The translations under genes were made by a program, and so were the position numbers. From contig NZ_JALJRY010000014.1 in NCBI RefSeq assembly GCF_024519455.1, forward strand, positions 124,001 to 188,000: a DNA stretch of 64,000 nucleotides, written 5' to 3'. The notes under the pieces are model-generated. The model had not been told where the DNA came from, ran no database searches, and saw only the letters and a program-made list of their open reading frames with translations. The stretch is from Streptomyces sp. STR69 (GTDB taxonomy: Bacteria > Actinomycetota > Actinomycetes > Streptomycetales > Streptomycetaceae). Below are positions 48,923 to 57,156 of the stretch, piece after piece (position 1 is the stretch's first letter; every line of letters begins with the position of its first letter).

Positions 48923-49798
48923 TCAGACCCGGTCGGCCGCGATCAGCAGATACTGGAAACTGCCGTTGCGGTAGGCGGTCAGGAAGGTGTCCTCGATGCC
49001 CGTGACCAGATGGTCGGCCCGGCTGCGCAGGGCCCAGTAGGGGATCGTGTCCTCGGTGAGGTCTTGGACGTGGACGGGCACCAGCCGGTTGCGGGCCATC
49101 GCCCGGAAGTACTCCGACCTGGGGTGGATGTCGCAGATGTAGTGGGCGTTGATGAGGGACACCTCGCGCGAGGCCCGGCCGTAGGTGTCGTTGTAGCAGC
49201 CGGTGATCACCACATAGCGTCCGCCGCGGCGCAGCAGCCGGGCGTGCTCGGCGAACAGCAGGTCCAACTCGACGTACATGGTGGACTCGTTGTTCCAGGA
49301 CGCGGCGAACTCCCCTGTGGGGAAGCCGGTGTCGAGCATGTTGCGGTGGTGGTAGCGCACCTTGCCGTCGATGCCCCGGGCACGGGCCTGCGCGTTGGCG
49401 AACTCGGCCTGCTTGGCGGAGATCGTGACCCCGTCGGCCCGGCAGCCGTAGCGCAGATGCGCCACCACACTGCCCCCGCCGCGACCGCAGCCGGCGTCGA
49501 ACACCCGATCGTCCGGGGTGAGTTGGCCGAGGTGGGAGGCGAGCATTTCGGCCTGGGCGTGCTCCAGGCGGTGCAGTTCTGCGGTGAGCCGTTCGCGGCG
49601 CCGGACGGGGTCGGGCTCGTCGAGCACGGAATCGTCGGCGCCCCCGATTCCGTAGTGGTGGTGGTACAGGTCGTCGATCTGTCCGAGGTCGAGGTTGACC
49701 GGGTTCTCTTCGGCGTTCCAGTAGTCCGCGACACGGCTCTGGTACGTGGACTGGGTCGGCACCGGTGCTGCTGTGGTGCCGGCGTCGGTGGTGGTCAA
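48923..49798 (-). CDS. Geranyl diphosphate 2-C-methyltransferase
   Basis: 291 residues. Makes 2-methylgeranyl diphosphate from geranyl diphosphate and SAM, the first step to the earthy odorant 2-methylisoborneol. The N-terminus STYQSRVADYWNAEENPVN and LDLGQIDDLYHHHYGIG are characteristic of this enzyme. SAM motif I is RVFDAGCGRGGGSVV (about 98-112). WNNESTMYVELDLLFAEHA and INAHYICDIHPRSEYFRAM form the substrate side. It lies 46 bases downstream of the terpene cyclase on the same strand, in the order known for Streptomyces (shell - cyclase - methyltransferase). Confidence 0.93.
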   Translation of the reverse strand: MTTTDAGTTAAPVPTQSTYQSRVADYWNAEENPVNLDLGQIDDLYHHHYGIGGADDSVLDEPDPVRRRERLTAELHRLEHAQAEMLASHLGQLTPDDRVFDAGCGRGGGSVVAHLRYGCRADGVTISAKQAEFANAQARARGIDGKVRYHHRNMLDTGFPTGEFAASWNNESTMYVELDLLFAEHARLLRRGGRYVVITGCYNDTYGRASREVSLINAHYICDIHPRSEYFRAMARNRLVPVHVQDLTEDTIPYWALRSRADHLVTGIEDTFLTAYRNGSFQYLLIAADRV

Positions 49799-49844
49799 CG
49801 GTGACTCCTAGCGTGCGTCTGACGAGACGTCAGGGACCGGACTC

Positions 49845-50885
49845 TTACCAGTAGTTGGGCAGGCGGTAGCGGTGGGTGTTGGTCGCGTGCCACTCGTGGT
49901 TGCCGGACACCCAGGCGGCCAGGCCCTCGGTGTAGCGCCCGACGAGGGGTGAGGCGGCGGACAGCGCCGCGGACTCCTCGTCGAAGGCGTCCATGATCCG
50001 GTTGTGGATCTCGACCGACTTCAGATAGGCGGCCTTCAACCCGCACCGCTCGTTGGCGGCGACGACCTGCGGGAGGTTGAGGTGGTCCGGGTCGCTCGCG
50101 AGTTCCTTGGTGAAGGAGTAGAGGTCGTTGACGATGGTGGTGGCGTTGCAGGCCAGGGCCGTGACCCGCTGGATCTCGGGCCGGGCGTAGATCTGCTCGG
50201 GCAGTTCGTAGCCGTCGACCGCGTCCACGATCGACAGACAGGGCCGGAAGTTGTTGAACTGCCGCATCACCAGGTACTCCCACACCCGGGGCTTGTACCG
50301 GATCTCGGCCCACGCGGCCTCGGCGAGATAGCCGAGGTGCAGCCGCGCGAGGTCGTGCACGATCCGGTCGGTCTGGCTGGGGGTGGCGAGGAGGGCGTAG
50401 TCCTGGATCGCGAAGTGGTACGAGCGCAGCGGGCCGTCCGCCTGCATGCCCTGCCGCCACTCCGCCTCCAGCTCGGGGGTGCCGTGGTAGGGGTCCAGCG
50501 CCGACTGGGCCATGATCAGCCGGCCGCCGAGGCCGCGGTGCGCGCCACCCTTGCCCTCGTCCTCCTCGCAGTAGCAGCTGTCGACGATGTTCTCGGCGAG
50601 CAGCAGCTTGCCGGCGGCGGTCAGGCGTTCCAGGTCGGCCGCCCCCGGATGCTGGAGCACCACGGCCCGGCCGAGCTGGAACCCGGCGAAGTCCCCGTCC
50701 CACGCGGCCGGGAACAGGTCGAGGCCGCGCGCCCAGGTCTCCAGTCTGCGGTCGAGCTCCGCGGCCTTCTCCGGGTCGGCGGGCGCGGCCGGCCGGTAGG
50801 TGAGTCCGGGGATCGCCCCGGTGCGCCGGGCCCGCATGGTGCCGGTCAGGTTCGGCGGACCCGGCAGCGAAAGGGATGTGGTCAT
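49845..50885 (-). CDS. 2-Methylisoborneol synthase-type terpene cyclase (encapsulin cargo), short N-terminus
   Basis: 346 residues from ATG at 50885 (GGAGAAG 3-4 bases upstream). Cyclizes 2-methylgeranyl diphosphate, with Mg2+, to 2-methylisoborneol. The aspartate-rich metal motif reads VDSCYCEE at 101-108 and the second metal motif is NDLYSFTKE at 253-261. FGFQLGRAVV-like helices, RQFNNFRPCLSIVDAVDGY and the C-terminal RYRLPNYW are family hallmarks. The S. coelicolor enzyme is about 440 residues with motifs near 197 and 345, so about 93 residues of the disordered Pro-rich N-terminus, the presumed encapsulin-targeting part, are missing. No ATG, GTG or TTG start extends this frame upstream. 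It starts 16 bases after the eshA stop. Confidence 0.92.
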   Translation of the reverse strand: MTTSLSLPGPPNLTGTMRARRTGAIPGLTYRPAAPADPEKAAELDRRLETWARGLDLFPAAWDGDFAGFQLGRAVVLQHPGAADLERLTAAGKLLLAENIVDSCYCEEDEGKGGAHRGLGGRLIMAQSALDPYHGTPELEAEWRQGMQADGPLRSYHFAIQDYALLATPSQTDRIVHDLARLHLGYLAEAAWAEIRYKPRVWEYLVMRQFNNFRPCLSIVDAVDGYELPEQIYARPEIQRVTALACNATTIVNDLYSFTKELASDPDHLNLPQVVAANERCGLKAAYLKSVEIHNRIMDAFDEESAALSAASPLVGRYTEGLAAWVSGNHEWHATNTHRYRLPNYW

Positions 50886-50901
50886 GAGCTTCTCCAGGCC
50901 G

Positions 50902-52344
50902 TCACTCGGCGGTCCGGCCGATCTGCACGTTCTCCAGGATTCCCGCCGCGTCGGGGACCAGGATGGCCATCGAGTAGTACGCGGTGACGAGGTAGCGGAT
51001 GATCGCGGCCGAGTCGATGCCCATGAAGCGGACGTTCAGACCGGGCTGGTACTCCTCGGGGATACCGGTCTGGAACAGGCCGACGACACCCTGGTCGGCC
51101 TCACCGGTGCGCAGCGCGATGATGCTGCTGGTGTGCTGCGGTGAGATCGGGATCTTGCTGCACGGGAAGAACGGCACCCCGCGCCAGGCGGGGATCTCGT
51201 GTCCGTCGATGTTCGCCGTGCCCGGCACGAGACCGCGCCTGTTGCACTGCCGGAAGAAGGCCGCGATCGCCTTCGGATGGGCGAGGAACAGCTTGGTCTT
51301 GCGTCGCATGGCGAGCAGTTCGTCGAGGTCGTCCGGGGTCGGCGGACCGGTGAAGGTGCTGATGCGCTGGGTGTAGTCGATGCTGGGCAGCAGCCCGAAC
51401 TCCCGGTTGTTGACCAGCTCCCACTCCTGCCGCTCGCGGATCTCCTCGATGGTGAGCCGTAGTTGCTGTTGGGTCTGGTCCATCGGATCGTTGTAGAGAT
51501 CGGCGACCCTGGTGTGCACCCGCAGCACGGTCTGGGTGAGGGACAACTCGTACTCGCGCGGGGCGAGTTCGTAGTCGACGAAGCCACCGGGCAGCGTCGG
51601 CTCGCCCACATGGCCGGCCTGCACCGGCACATCGGCCTCGCCCTTGCGGTTCATCGGCAGCCGCTGCCGCTCGGCGTACGCCTCCAGATGGGCGGCCAAC
51701 GACGGTACGCGATCGGTGAATTCGGATACGACGTCCCAGGGCAGGACGAGCAGTACGCCCGCGGTCTCGGCGCGGACGGAACTCAGCCACAGCGGGTCGG
51801 ACTGCCCTATGGCCTCGTCCCCCATCTGGTCGCCGTCCGTGACGACTCCGAGGATCTCCTCCTCGTCGTAGGGTCCTGCGGCGTAGCGGGTGAAGCGGCC
51901 GTGGGCGACCAGGTAGGCCTCGGTGACGGGTTGTCCGGCCTCGAACAGGACCTGGCCCGCCCGTACCTCCCGGACGCGGAACCGGCCGGCGATCTCCTTC
52001 AGGACCTCCGGGTCGGAGTACCCGCGCAGCACGGGCAGTTCGGTGAGCGTCTGGGGGATGACCTTGACGTTGTCGGCGCCGTTCTGCTCGAACCGCACCC
52101 GGCCGCGGCCGACGCTGAGCTGGAGCCGCCGGTTGACCCGGTAGGCGCCGCCCTTGACGTCCACCCAGGGCAGCATCTTCAGCAGCCAGCGCGAGGTGAT
52201 GGCCTGCATCTGCGGTTCGGACTTGGTGGTCGTGGCGAGTTGCCGGGCCGCGACCGTACTGAGGCTGGTGAGTGGTCCGTTGCCGGGTGGCTCGGGGGCG
52301 GAGTCGTCGGTGGCCGGTCCGTTGACGCTTTCCGGTGTGGACAC
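50902..52344 (-). CDS. eshA: EshA, family 2B encapsulin shell protein with cyclic-nucleotide-binding domain
   Basis: 480 residues from GTG at 52344 (GGGAGG 4 bases upstream). An N-terminal arm and start of the HK97-type fold (AARQLATTTKSEPQMQAIT, SRWLLKMLPWVDVKGGAYR) precede an inserted cNMP-binding domain at about 103-225 (VLRGYSDPEVLKEIAGRFR, MGDEAIGQSDPLWLSSVRA). The HK97 fold resumes from about 255 (VDYELAPREYELSLTQTVL, PMDQTQQQLRLTIEEIRER, TSSIIALRTGEADQGVVGL) to SMAILVPDAAGILENVQIG. Family 2B shells assemble into compartments about 20-30 nm wide that enclose terpene cyclases. EshA was first studied as a cyclic-nucleotide-binding protein of streptomycete growth and antibiotic regulation. 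First gene of the methylisoborneol operon. Confidence 0.93.
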   Translation of the reverse strand: MSTPESVNGPATDDSAPEPPGNGPLTSLSTVAARQLATTTKSEPQMQAITSRWLLKMLPWVDVKGGAYRVNRRLQLSVGRGRVRFEQNGADNVKVIPQTLTELPVLRGYSDPEVLKEIAGRFRVREVRAGQVLFEAGQPVTEAYLVAHGRFTRYAAGPYDEEEILGVVTDGDQMGDEAIGQSDPLWLSSVRAETAGVLLVLPWDVVSEFTDRVPSLAAHLEAYAERQRLPMNRKGEADVPVQAGHVGEPTLPGGFVDYELAPREYELSLTQTVLRVHTRVADLYNDPMDQTQQQLRLTIEEIRERQEWELVNNREFGLLPSIDYTQRISTFTGPPTPDDLDELLAMRRKTKLFLAHPKAIAAFFRQCNRRGLVPGTANIDGHEIPAWRGVPFFPCSKIPISPQHTSSIIALRTGEADQGVVGLFQTGIPEEYQPGLNVRFMGIDSAAIIRYLVTAYYSMAILVPDAAGILENVQIGRTAE

Positions 52345-52627
52345 ATTCCCTCCCGGGAGGTGAACAGGGGTGAGCGCGTCGTCGGTTTACAAGCCAAACA
52401 GTCCTGCCCAGGGCCGGTAACCGCGCGAAAGGGGCGGCTTCACGTCCCGGAGGTCGTAAACCCGCCGTTCGAGTCGGGGACGGCGAGGACTCGTGCCCGC
52501 ACCCCGGCGTGCGGGGCGCGGGCAGCCGATTCCGGAGTTCGGCGCGCGCCCCACTCCCCGGGTGACTAGCGTGAGATTTCGGACAACTCGATCCAGCCAA
52601 CCCGACCTACCGGAGAGGGCCGCAACC

Positions 52628-53422
52628 ATGGCCGTACAACCTGAGGGAACCCCCTGTTGGGCCGACGCGATGTTCGGCGACGTCGAGGGAGCCAAGAGTT
52701 TCTACGGCGACGTCCTCGGCTGGACCTTCGGCGAGTCGTCGTCGGAGTACGGCAACTACACACAGGCCTACGTCGACGGAAAGGCCGTCGCGGCCGTCGT
52801 ACCGCCGATGCCCGGCCAGGAGGGGCAGTCGCAGTGGTGCCTCTATCTCGCCTCGCCGGACGCGGCGGCCACCGCGACGAAGATCCGGGAGAACGGCGGC
52901 GAGGTGCTGATGGAGCCGATGCAGGTCGGCGAGTTCGGCACGATGTGCCTGGCCCGTGAGCCCAGCGGCGCCGTGTTCGGTGTCTGGCAGGGCGGTATCC
53001 ACGAGGGCTTCGAGGTGTCGGGCGTGGCCGGCGCATACGCATGGGCCGAGGTCTTCACCCGCGAGCCCGCGAAGGCGGACGGGTTCTTCCCGGCGGTCTT
53101 CCCGTACACGGCACAGCAGGTGGACGACACCGCCGTCGACTTCCGCGTCTACAACCTCGGCGGGAACCCGGTCCTGGGCCGGATGAAGATGGGCGACGAG
53201 TTCCCGCCCGAGATCCCGTCGTACGTCAACGTGTACTTCGCCGTGGACAACTGCGACGACGCCGTCGCCACGGCCACCAAGCTCGGCGGGATCCTCCGCT
53301 TCGGCCCCATGGACAGCCCCTTCGGGCGGTTCGCGGCCCTCAGCGACCCGCAGGGCGCCTCGTTCTCGGTGATCGACATGAGCACGACCCAGGGCGAGAT
53401 GCCGCAGATGACGGACGTCTGA
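52628..53422 (+). CDS. Two-domain VOC (glyoxalase/bleomycin-resistance fold) protein
   Basis: 264 residues from ATG at 52628 (GGAGAGGG about 9 bases upstream). Two VOC modules in tandem: residues 1-120 (TPCWADAMFGDVEGAKSFY, GDVLGWTFGESSSEYGNYT) and about 130-255 (VAGAYAWAEVFTREPAKAD; FPSEIP-like and DNCDDAVATATKLGGILRF). The DPQGASFSVIDM end is family-typical. Such two-domain proteins are frequent in streptomycetes (the CFP32 group of mycobacteria has this layout); enzymatic function is not established. Cytoplasmic. The 283-base gap before it carries GC-rich dyads and the eshA promoter, but no gene. Confidence 0.9.
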   Translation: MAVQPEGTPCWADAMFGDVEGAKSFYGDVLGWTFGESSSEYGNYTQAYVDGKAVAAVVPPMPGQEGQSQWCLYLASPDAAATATKIRENGGEVLMEPMQVGEFGTMCLAREPSGAVFGVWQGGIHEGFEVSGVAGAYAWAEVFTREPAKADGFFPAVFPYTAQQVDDTAVDFRVYNLGGNPVLGRMKMGDEFPPEIPSYVNVYFAVDNCDDAVATATKLGGILRFGPMDSPFGRFAALSDPQGASFSVIDMSTTQGEMPQMTDV

Positions 53423-53438
53423 CCGGGCAGGTCGTCCG

Positions 53439-54050
53439 TCAGTCGGCGGCCGTCCACCAGGCGGGGGCGCAGGCCACGGCCGCGTCGACCATGTCGTCCT
53501 TGGTGACCGCCGGGTCCTCCAGCCATGCCCTGATCGCGCCCGCGAAGCCGTGGGCCAGGAACTGCGCGACGACCCGGTGATTGGCCTCGGGAAGCCCCGG
53601 GCGGTCGCCGTCGGCCATGAAGGACAGCGTGTAGTCGCCGAAGTGGCGCACGAGCGCGTCGTACACACCGCTGTCCGCCGGATCCGCGAGGGCGTGCCGG
53701 TAGACCGGCAGATACCGCTCGACGTGGTCGGCGACCCCCGCCGTGGCCAGCCTGAGCAGTGCGGCGGCCGAGTGCCCGCCCTCTGCGCGGGCCTCGGCCT
53801 CCCGGCGGTGGCCGCGGTCCAGATCGGCCTGGAGGACCTGGATGAGCAGGTCCAGCGGGGAGCTGTAGCGGTTGTAGAACGTGGCGCGGGTGACCCCGGC
53901 GCGGTCGGCCAGCTCGGCGACGGAGATCCGGGAGACGGACCGCTGCGAGGCGAGCTCCACGACGGCCTCCTCGAAGGCCCGCGTCGTGCGGGTGACGCGT
54001 GGATCGATCCGCTGGTTCAGCGCTCCGCCCTCCTGGGGTTCACATTGCAC
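53439..54050 (-). CDS. TetR-family regulator
   Basis: About 203 residues if started at GTG 54050; the start is uncertain. AGGAGG, a near-perfect ribosome site, lies 8 bases before an in-frame CTG at 54020, which would give a 193-residue protein beginning NQRIDPRVTRTTRAFEEAV. The HTH is VVELASQRSVSRISVAELA, DRAGVTRATFYNRYSSPLD. The C-terminal ligand domain includes GVADHVERYLPVYRHALAD and AQFLAHGFAGAIRAWLEDP. It is divergent from the NTF2-like gene and shares an AT-rich gap of about 60 bases with it, so it probably represses that gene. Confidence 0.85.
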   Translation of the reverse strand: MQCEPQEGGALNQRIDPRVTRTTRAFEEAVVELASQRSVSRISVAELADRAGVTRATFYNRYSSPLDLLIQVLQADLDRGHRREAEARAEGGHSAAALLRLATAGVADHVERYLPVYRHALADPADSGVYDALVRHFGDYTLSFMADGDRPGLPEANHRVVAQFLAHGFAGAIRAWLEDPAVTKDDMVDAAVACAPAWWTAAD

Positions 54051-54107
54051 TCTGCCATGACGAGTGATTTTATACACATGTCAAATAGTGCGGCGAAAGG
54101 AACGGTC

Positions 54108-54575
54108 ATGGCCTCGCACACCGCGATCTCACCCCAGGAGGCCGCCGACCGGCTGGCCGTCCGCGAGCTGGTCGACGCCTACGCGCACTGCGCGGACCGG
54201 CGGGACGCCAAGGGGCAGATGGCCCTGTTCACCGAGGACACCCGCTTCCTGGTGTTCATGGACGCCACCGCGACGGAGCCGACACAGGAGCTGCACGGCC
54301 GCGAGTCCCTGGCCCCGGTCTTCGACAACCTCAACGCCTACCGGGCCACCACGCACTTCAACGGCCAGAGCACGATCACCCTGGACGGGGACCGGGCGAG
54401 CGGCGAGAGCTACTGCCTGGCCCACCATGTCTCGGTGGACGAGTCGGGGCAGCGCACGCTCATGATCGCGTCCATCCGCTACCTCGACGAGTTCACCAAG
54501 CGGGACGGCGACTGGTACTTCGCCGAGCGCCGGCTGATGGTCGACTGGACCGAGACCCGCCCCTCGACGCCCTGA
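54108..54575 (+). CDS. SnoaL/NTF2-like protein
   Basis: 155 residues from ATG at 54108, with AAAGGA 6 bases upstream; ATG at 54078 is in frame but has no ribosome site. The fold pattern is AADRLAVRELVDAYAHCAD, RRDAKGQMALFTEDTRFLV, THFNGQSTITLDGDRASGE, SYCLAHHVSVDESGQRTLM and WYFAERRLMVDWTE. It resembles small dehydratase or bile-acid dehydratase-like SnoaL_4 proteins, with Tyr, Asp and His residues that could act in catalysis. Its regulator is probably the divergent TetR protein. The substrate is unknown. Confidence 0.85.
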   Translation: MASHTAISPQEAADRLAVRELVDAYAHCADRRDAKGQMALFTEDTRFLVFMDATATEPTQELHGRESLAPVFDNLNAYRATTHFNGQSTITLDGDRASGESYCLAHHVSVDESGQRTLMIASIRYLDEFTKRDGDWYFAERRLMVDWTETRPSTP

Positions 54576-54588
54576 CACCCCCGCGCGG

Positions 54589-55800
54589 TCACACGGCCGG
54601 TTCCCCTTCGTGGGACACGCGGTGCGCCACGGCCAGTCCCCAGGGCACGCCGAGCACGACCACGAGGGCCAGACCCAGGAGGAGCGGAGCCGGACGCAGG
54701 GCGCCCAGGGCCACGCACACGACGGCCATGGCGACACAGGTCCGGGCCAGCGGCCGGTAGAGGCCCAGGTCCTCACTCCACACGCGCAGGGACGACGCGA
54801 GCACCATCGTCGCGCAGAGCACGACGGCCGTGCCCCCGCAGAGCACCCAGGCTGTGGCCGCCGGAGTCCGGCCGTCGTGGGCGTGCTCGACCAGGCTCAC
54901 CATCGCGGCGCCCATGGCGGCCACCGCGGCCGTGAGCGGCAGATGGATCATCATCCACTGGAGGGCGCTCGCCCGCGTGGGCCGCGGCAGCCGGTGTCCG
55001 GCGAAGTCGAAGTACGTCCACCAGCCGCCGAAGCCGACCACGACGGCGACCAGGCCGACGGCGAGGGTGAGCGCGTTGGTCGGCTCGTGGGACAGTCCGT
55101 CGACCACGCCGGTCACGTTCTCGCCGAGCACGATGATGATGAGCAGCCCGAACCGCTCGGCGAGCGCGTCGGTCACGCTGAACCCGACCACCCGCTCCGG
55201 AATCGCCCTGCCGAGCACGAACACGAACCCCGCCAGGTAGACGACTGCGAGCACACCCCACGTCAGCACCCGGGCGTCCGCGGGCAGCGCGGCGCTCACG
55301 GCCAGCACGACCGAGCACAGGACCGTCCCCGTCACGAACAGCACGCTGGGGCGCCGGAATTCGGGAGTGTCGCCCCGCGAGGCCAGCAGCCACAGCAGCG
55401 CCAGGACCGCGAACAGCACCCCCGCGTCCACGGCGAACGCGGCACCGCGGGCGTCGCCCGCCTCCGGGATGAACGCGCCCAGCGGCACGAGCACCAGGAT
55501 CTGCAGCAGGAACATGCTCCGGCCCCGGGCGTCCTCGTGCCCGTGCAGCTCGTGGTGCAGGCTGCCGTTGAGCCACGCGATCCACACCAGCGCGAACACC
55601 GCGGCGAACAGGCCCACTCCGTGCCAGTCGAGATCCCCGGCCAGGTGGTGGGCGGCCTGGGCGACGAGCACGACCACGACGAGGTCGTAGAAGAGTTCGA
55701 GCGGCCCGACCACCCGCTCGCGCGGCTGTTCACCGTGAGGGCGCGGAGGCAGCCACAACAGGTGGCGCAGCCGGACCCGCTGCTCGTGTCGCGAGGTCAT
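54589..55800 (-). CDS. Low-temperature-requirement A (LtrA) family membrane protein
   Basis: 403 residues from ATG at 55800; the long open frame upstream is antisense to the RNase H gene. The N-terminal motif RERVVGPLELFYDLVVVVL and the later ERFGLLIIIVLGENVTGVV define LtrA. About ten to eleven membrane segments follow (WHGVGLFAAVFALVWIAWL; MFLLQILVLVPLGAFIP; LFAVLALLWLLAS and more). GGWWTYFDFAGHRLPRP is another family landmark. LtrA was found in Listeria as needed for growth in the cold; the transport or signalling role is unknown. Monocistronic and convergent with the NTF2-like gene. Confidence 0.9.
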   Translation of the reverse strand: MTSRHEQRVRLRHLLWLPPRPHGEQPRERVVGPLELFYDLVVVVLVAQAAHHLAGDLDWHGVGLFAAVFALVWIAWLNGSLHHELHGHEDARGRSMFLLQILVLVPLGAFIPEAGDARGAAFAVDAGVLFAVLALLWLLASRGDTPEFRRPSVLFVTGTVLCSVVLAVSAALPADARVLTWGVLAVVYLAGFVFVLGRAIPERVVGFSVTDALAERFGLLIIIVLGENVTGVVDGLSHEPTNALTLAVGLVAVVVGFGGWWTYFDFAGHRLPRPTRASALQWMMIHLPLTAAVAAMGAAMVSLVEHAHDGRTPAATAWVLCGGTAVVLCATMVLASSLRVWSEDLGLYRPLARTCVAMAVVCVALGALRPAPLLLGLALVVVLGVPWGLAVAHRVSHEGEPAV

Positions 55801-55944
55801 GCGCGCAGCGTAGAGGGCCGAGCGGTCCGATTGCCGGACGGGGCGCGCGGCCGGGTCGCGGGGTGGTCCGCGACACCGGCCCGGGCGTTCTGCGGGTCCG
55901 GGGCGGCGCGGAGCGTGTGGTGCGGTCATGGCATGATCGGGCGC

Positions 55945-56634
55945 ATGCGTGAACGTGTGGTGGCCGCCTGCGACGGGGCTTCGAAAGGAAATCCCGGGCC
56001 CGCGGCCTGGGCCTGGGTCGTGTCGGACGACGAGGAGAGCCCGGCCCGCTGGGAGGCGGGACCGCTCGGCAGGGCCACCAACAACGTCGCCGAACTGACC
56101 GCGCTGGAGCGCCTGTTGACGGCGACCGCACCGGACGTGCCGCTGGAGATCCGGATGGACTCGCAGTACGCCATGAAGGCGGTCACCACCTGGTTGCCCG
56201 GCTGGAAGCGCAACGGCTGGAAGACGTCCGGCGGCAAGCCGGTCGCCAACCAGGAACTGGTCGTCCGCATCGACGAACTGCTCGACGGCCGCTCGGTCGA
56301 GTTCCGCTACGTTCCCGCCCACCAGGTCGACGGCGACCCGCTGAACGACTTCGCCGACCGTGCCGCAAGCCAGGCAGCCATCGTCCAGGAGCCCGCGGGC
56401 AGCGAACTCGGCTCCCCGGAACCGCCCGCTTCGCCCGACACCCCGAAGAAGTCCGCGCGGCCCGCCGGCGGTGCCAAGTCGCCCCGCAAGAGCGGCGGTT
56501 CGTCGGCACGCACCATCAAGGCGAAGTTTCCCGGCCGCTGTCTGTGCGGGCGCGCCTATGCGGCCGGTGAACCGATCAGCAAGAACGGCCAGGGCTGGGG
56601 CCACCCGGAGTGCCGTACCGAGAAAGTGGACTAG
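55945..56634 (+). CDS. Ribonuclease HI-type protein with C-terminal cysteine module
   Basis: 229 residues from ATG at 55945 (ATG at 55933 also in frame). The RNase H core at 1-150 keeps the four metal acids: Asp in ACDGASKGNPGPAAWAWVV, Glu in NNVAELTALERLL, Asp in RMDSQYAMKAVTTW, and Asp in HQVDGDPLNDFADRAA. It should cut the RNA strand of RNA-DNA hybrids. After a Pro/Ser/Lys-rich linker (150-185) a small module follows, AKFPGRCLCGRAYAAGEPI with WGHPECRTEK, whose C-x-C and H-x2-C could bind zinc. This tail is absent from E. coli RNase HI and may bind nucleic acid (inference). Confidence 0.88.
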   Translation: MRERVVAACDGASKGNPGPAAWAWVVSDDEESPARWEAGPLGRATNNVAELTALERLLTATAPDVPLEIRMDSQYAMKAVTTWLPGWKRNGWKTSGGKPVANQELVVRIDELLDGRSVEFRYVPAHQVDGDPLNDFADRAASQAAIVQEPAGSELGSPEPPASPDTPKKSARPAGGAKSPRKSGGSSARTIKAKFPGRCLCGRAYAAGEPISKNGQGWGHPECRTEKVD

Positions 56635-56790
56635 ACAATTATGGTCCGTCCGCTTTAACCGCCGTGCGCCGTCCGGGAATTCAGCCTCCGCAAAGGTCGG
56701 ACGTCATAGTCGGGCCGGTCTCGGCGGATATGGACGCGCCGAGACCGTCCCGAGGGCGCGACTATTCGATTGTCATATGCCGCGACGCGC

Positions 56791-57156
56791 TCATATCTCC
56801 AAACTCGACTCAAGGCGCTTCAGGTTGTGCCTCGCCAGCGCCAGATTGCTGCGCTCCCGGTCCAGCGCGAGATACAGGAAGAGCGAGCCGCGTGTGCTCG
56901 TCAGCGGTCGGATCAGGTGGTACTGCTTTCCGAGGGTGATCAGGATGTCCTCGATCCGGTCGTCCACGTTGATGGACTTCAGCGTGCGCTGCTTCGCCCG
57001 CACGACCTCGGTGTTGCCCGCCCCCGCGACCTCCAGGTCCAGATGCGGACCGCCGCCCAGCGCCCCCAGCGTCATGCCGCTCTCGTAGTCGACAAGGGAC
57101 ACCCCCAGGGCCCCGTCGATAGTCATCGCTTCCTTGAGCGTCGCCTCAATGTTCAC
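56791..57156 (-). CDS. Roadblock/LC7-like protein, paralogue of the divergent gene
   Basis: 121 residues from GTG at 57156 (GAGG 6 bases upstream). The roadblock pattern is NIEATLKEAMTIDGALGVS, LVDYESGMTLGALGGGPHL, DRIEDILITLGKQYHLIRP and LFLYLALDRERSNLALARH. These small alpha-beta proteins dimerize and regulate small Ras-like GTPases (MglB/MglA type) or serve as scaffolds. It shares the order VD-x3-G, a beta hairpin and DRER(S/T)NL with the divergently transcribed protein at 57320, so the two are duplicates facing apart across a 163-base gap. Confidence 0.85.
   Translation of the reverse strand: MNIEATLKEAMTIDGALGVSLVDYESGMTLGALGGGPHLDLEVAGAGNTEVVRAKQRTLKSINVDDRIEDILITLGKQYHLIRPLTSTRGSLFLYLALDRERSNLALARHNLKRLESSLEI

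Noticed and set aside
48923..52344. EshA gene as a Crp/Fnr-type transcription factor
   Set aside because: The cNMP domain is not followed by a helix-turn-helix; the rest of the protein fits an encapsulin shell, and the neighbours are its expected cargo pathway.
54060..54090. Strong minus-strand promoter TTGACA...TATAAA for the TetR gene
   Set aside because: The two boxes are present, but only 4 bases apart, so they cannot form a single -35/-10 promoter.
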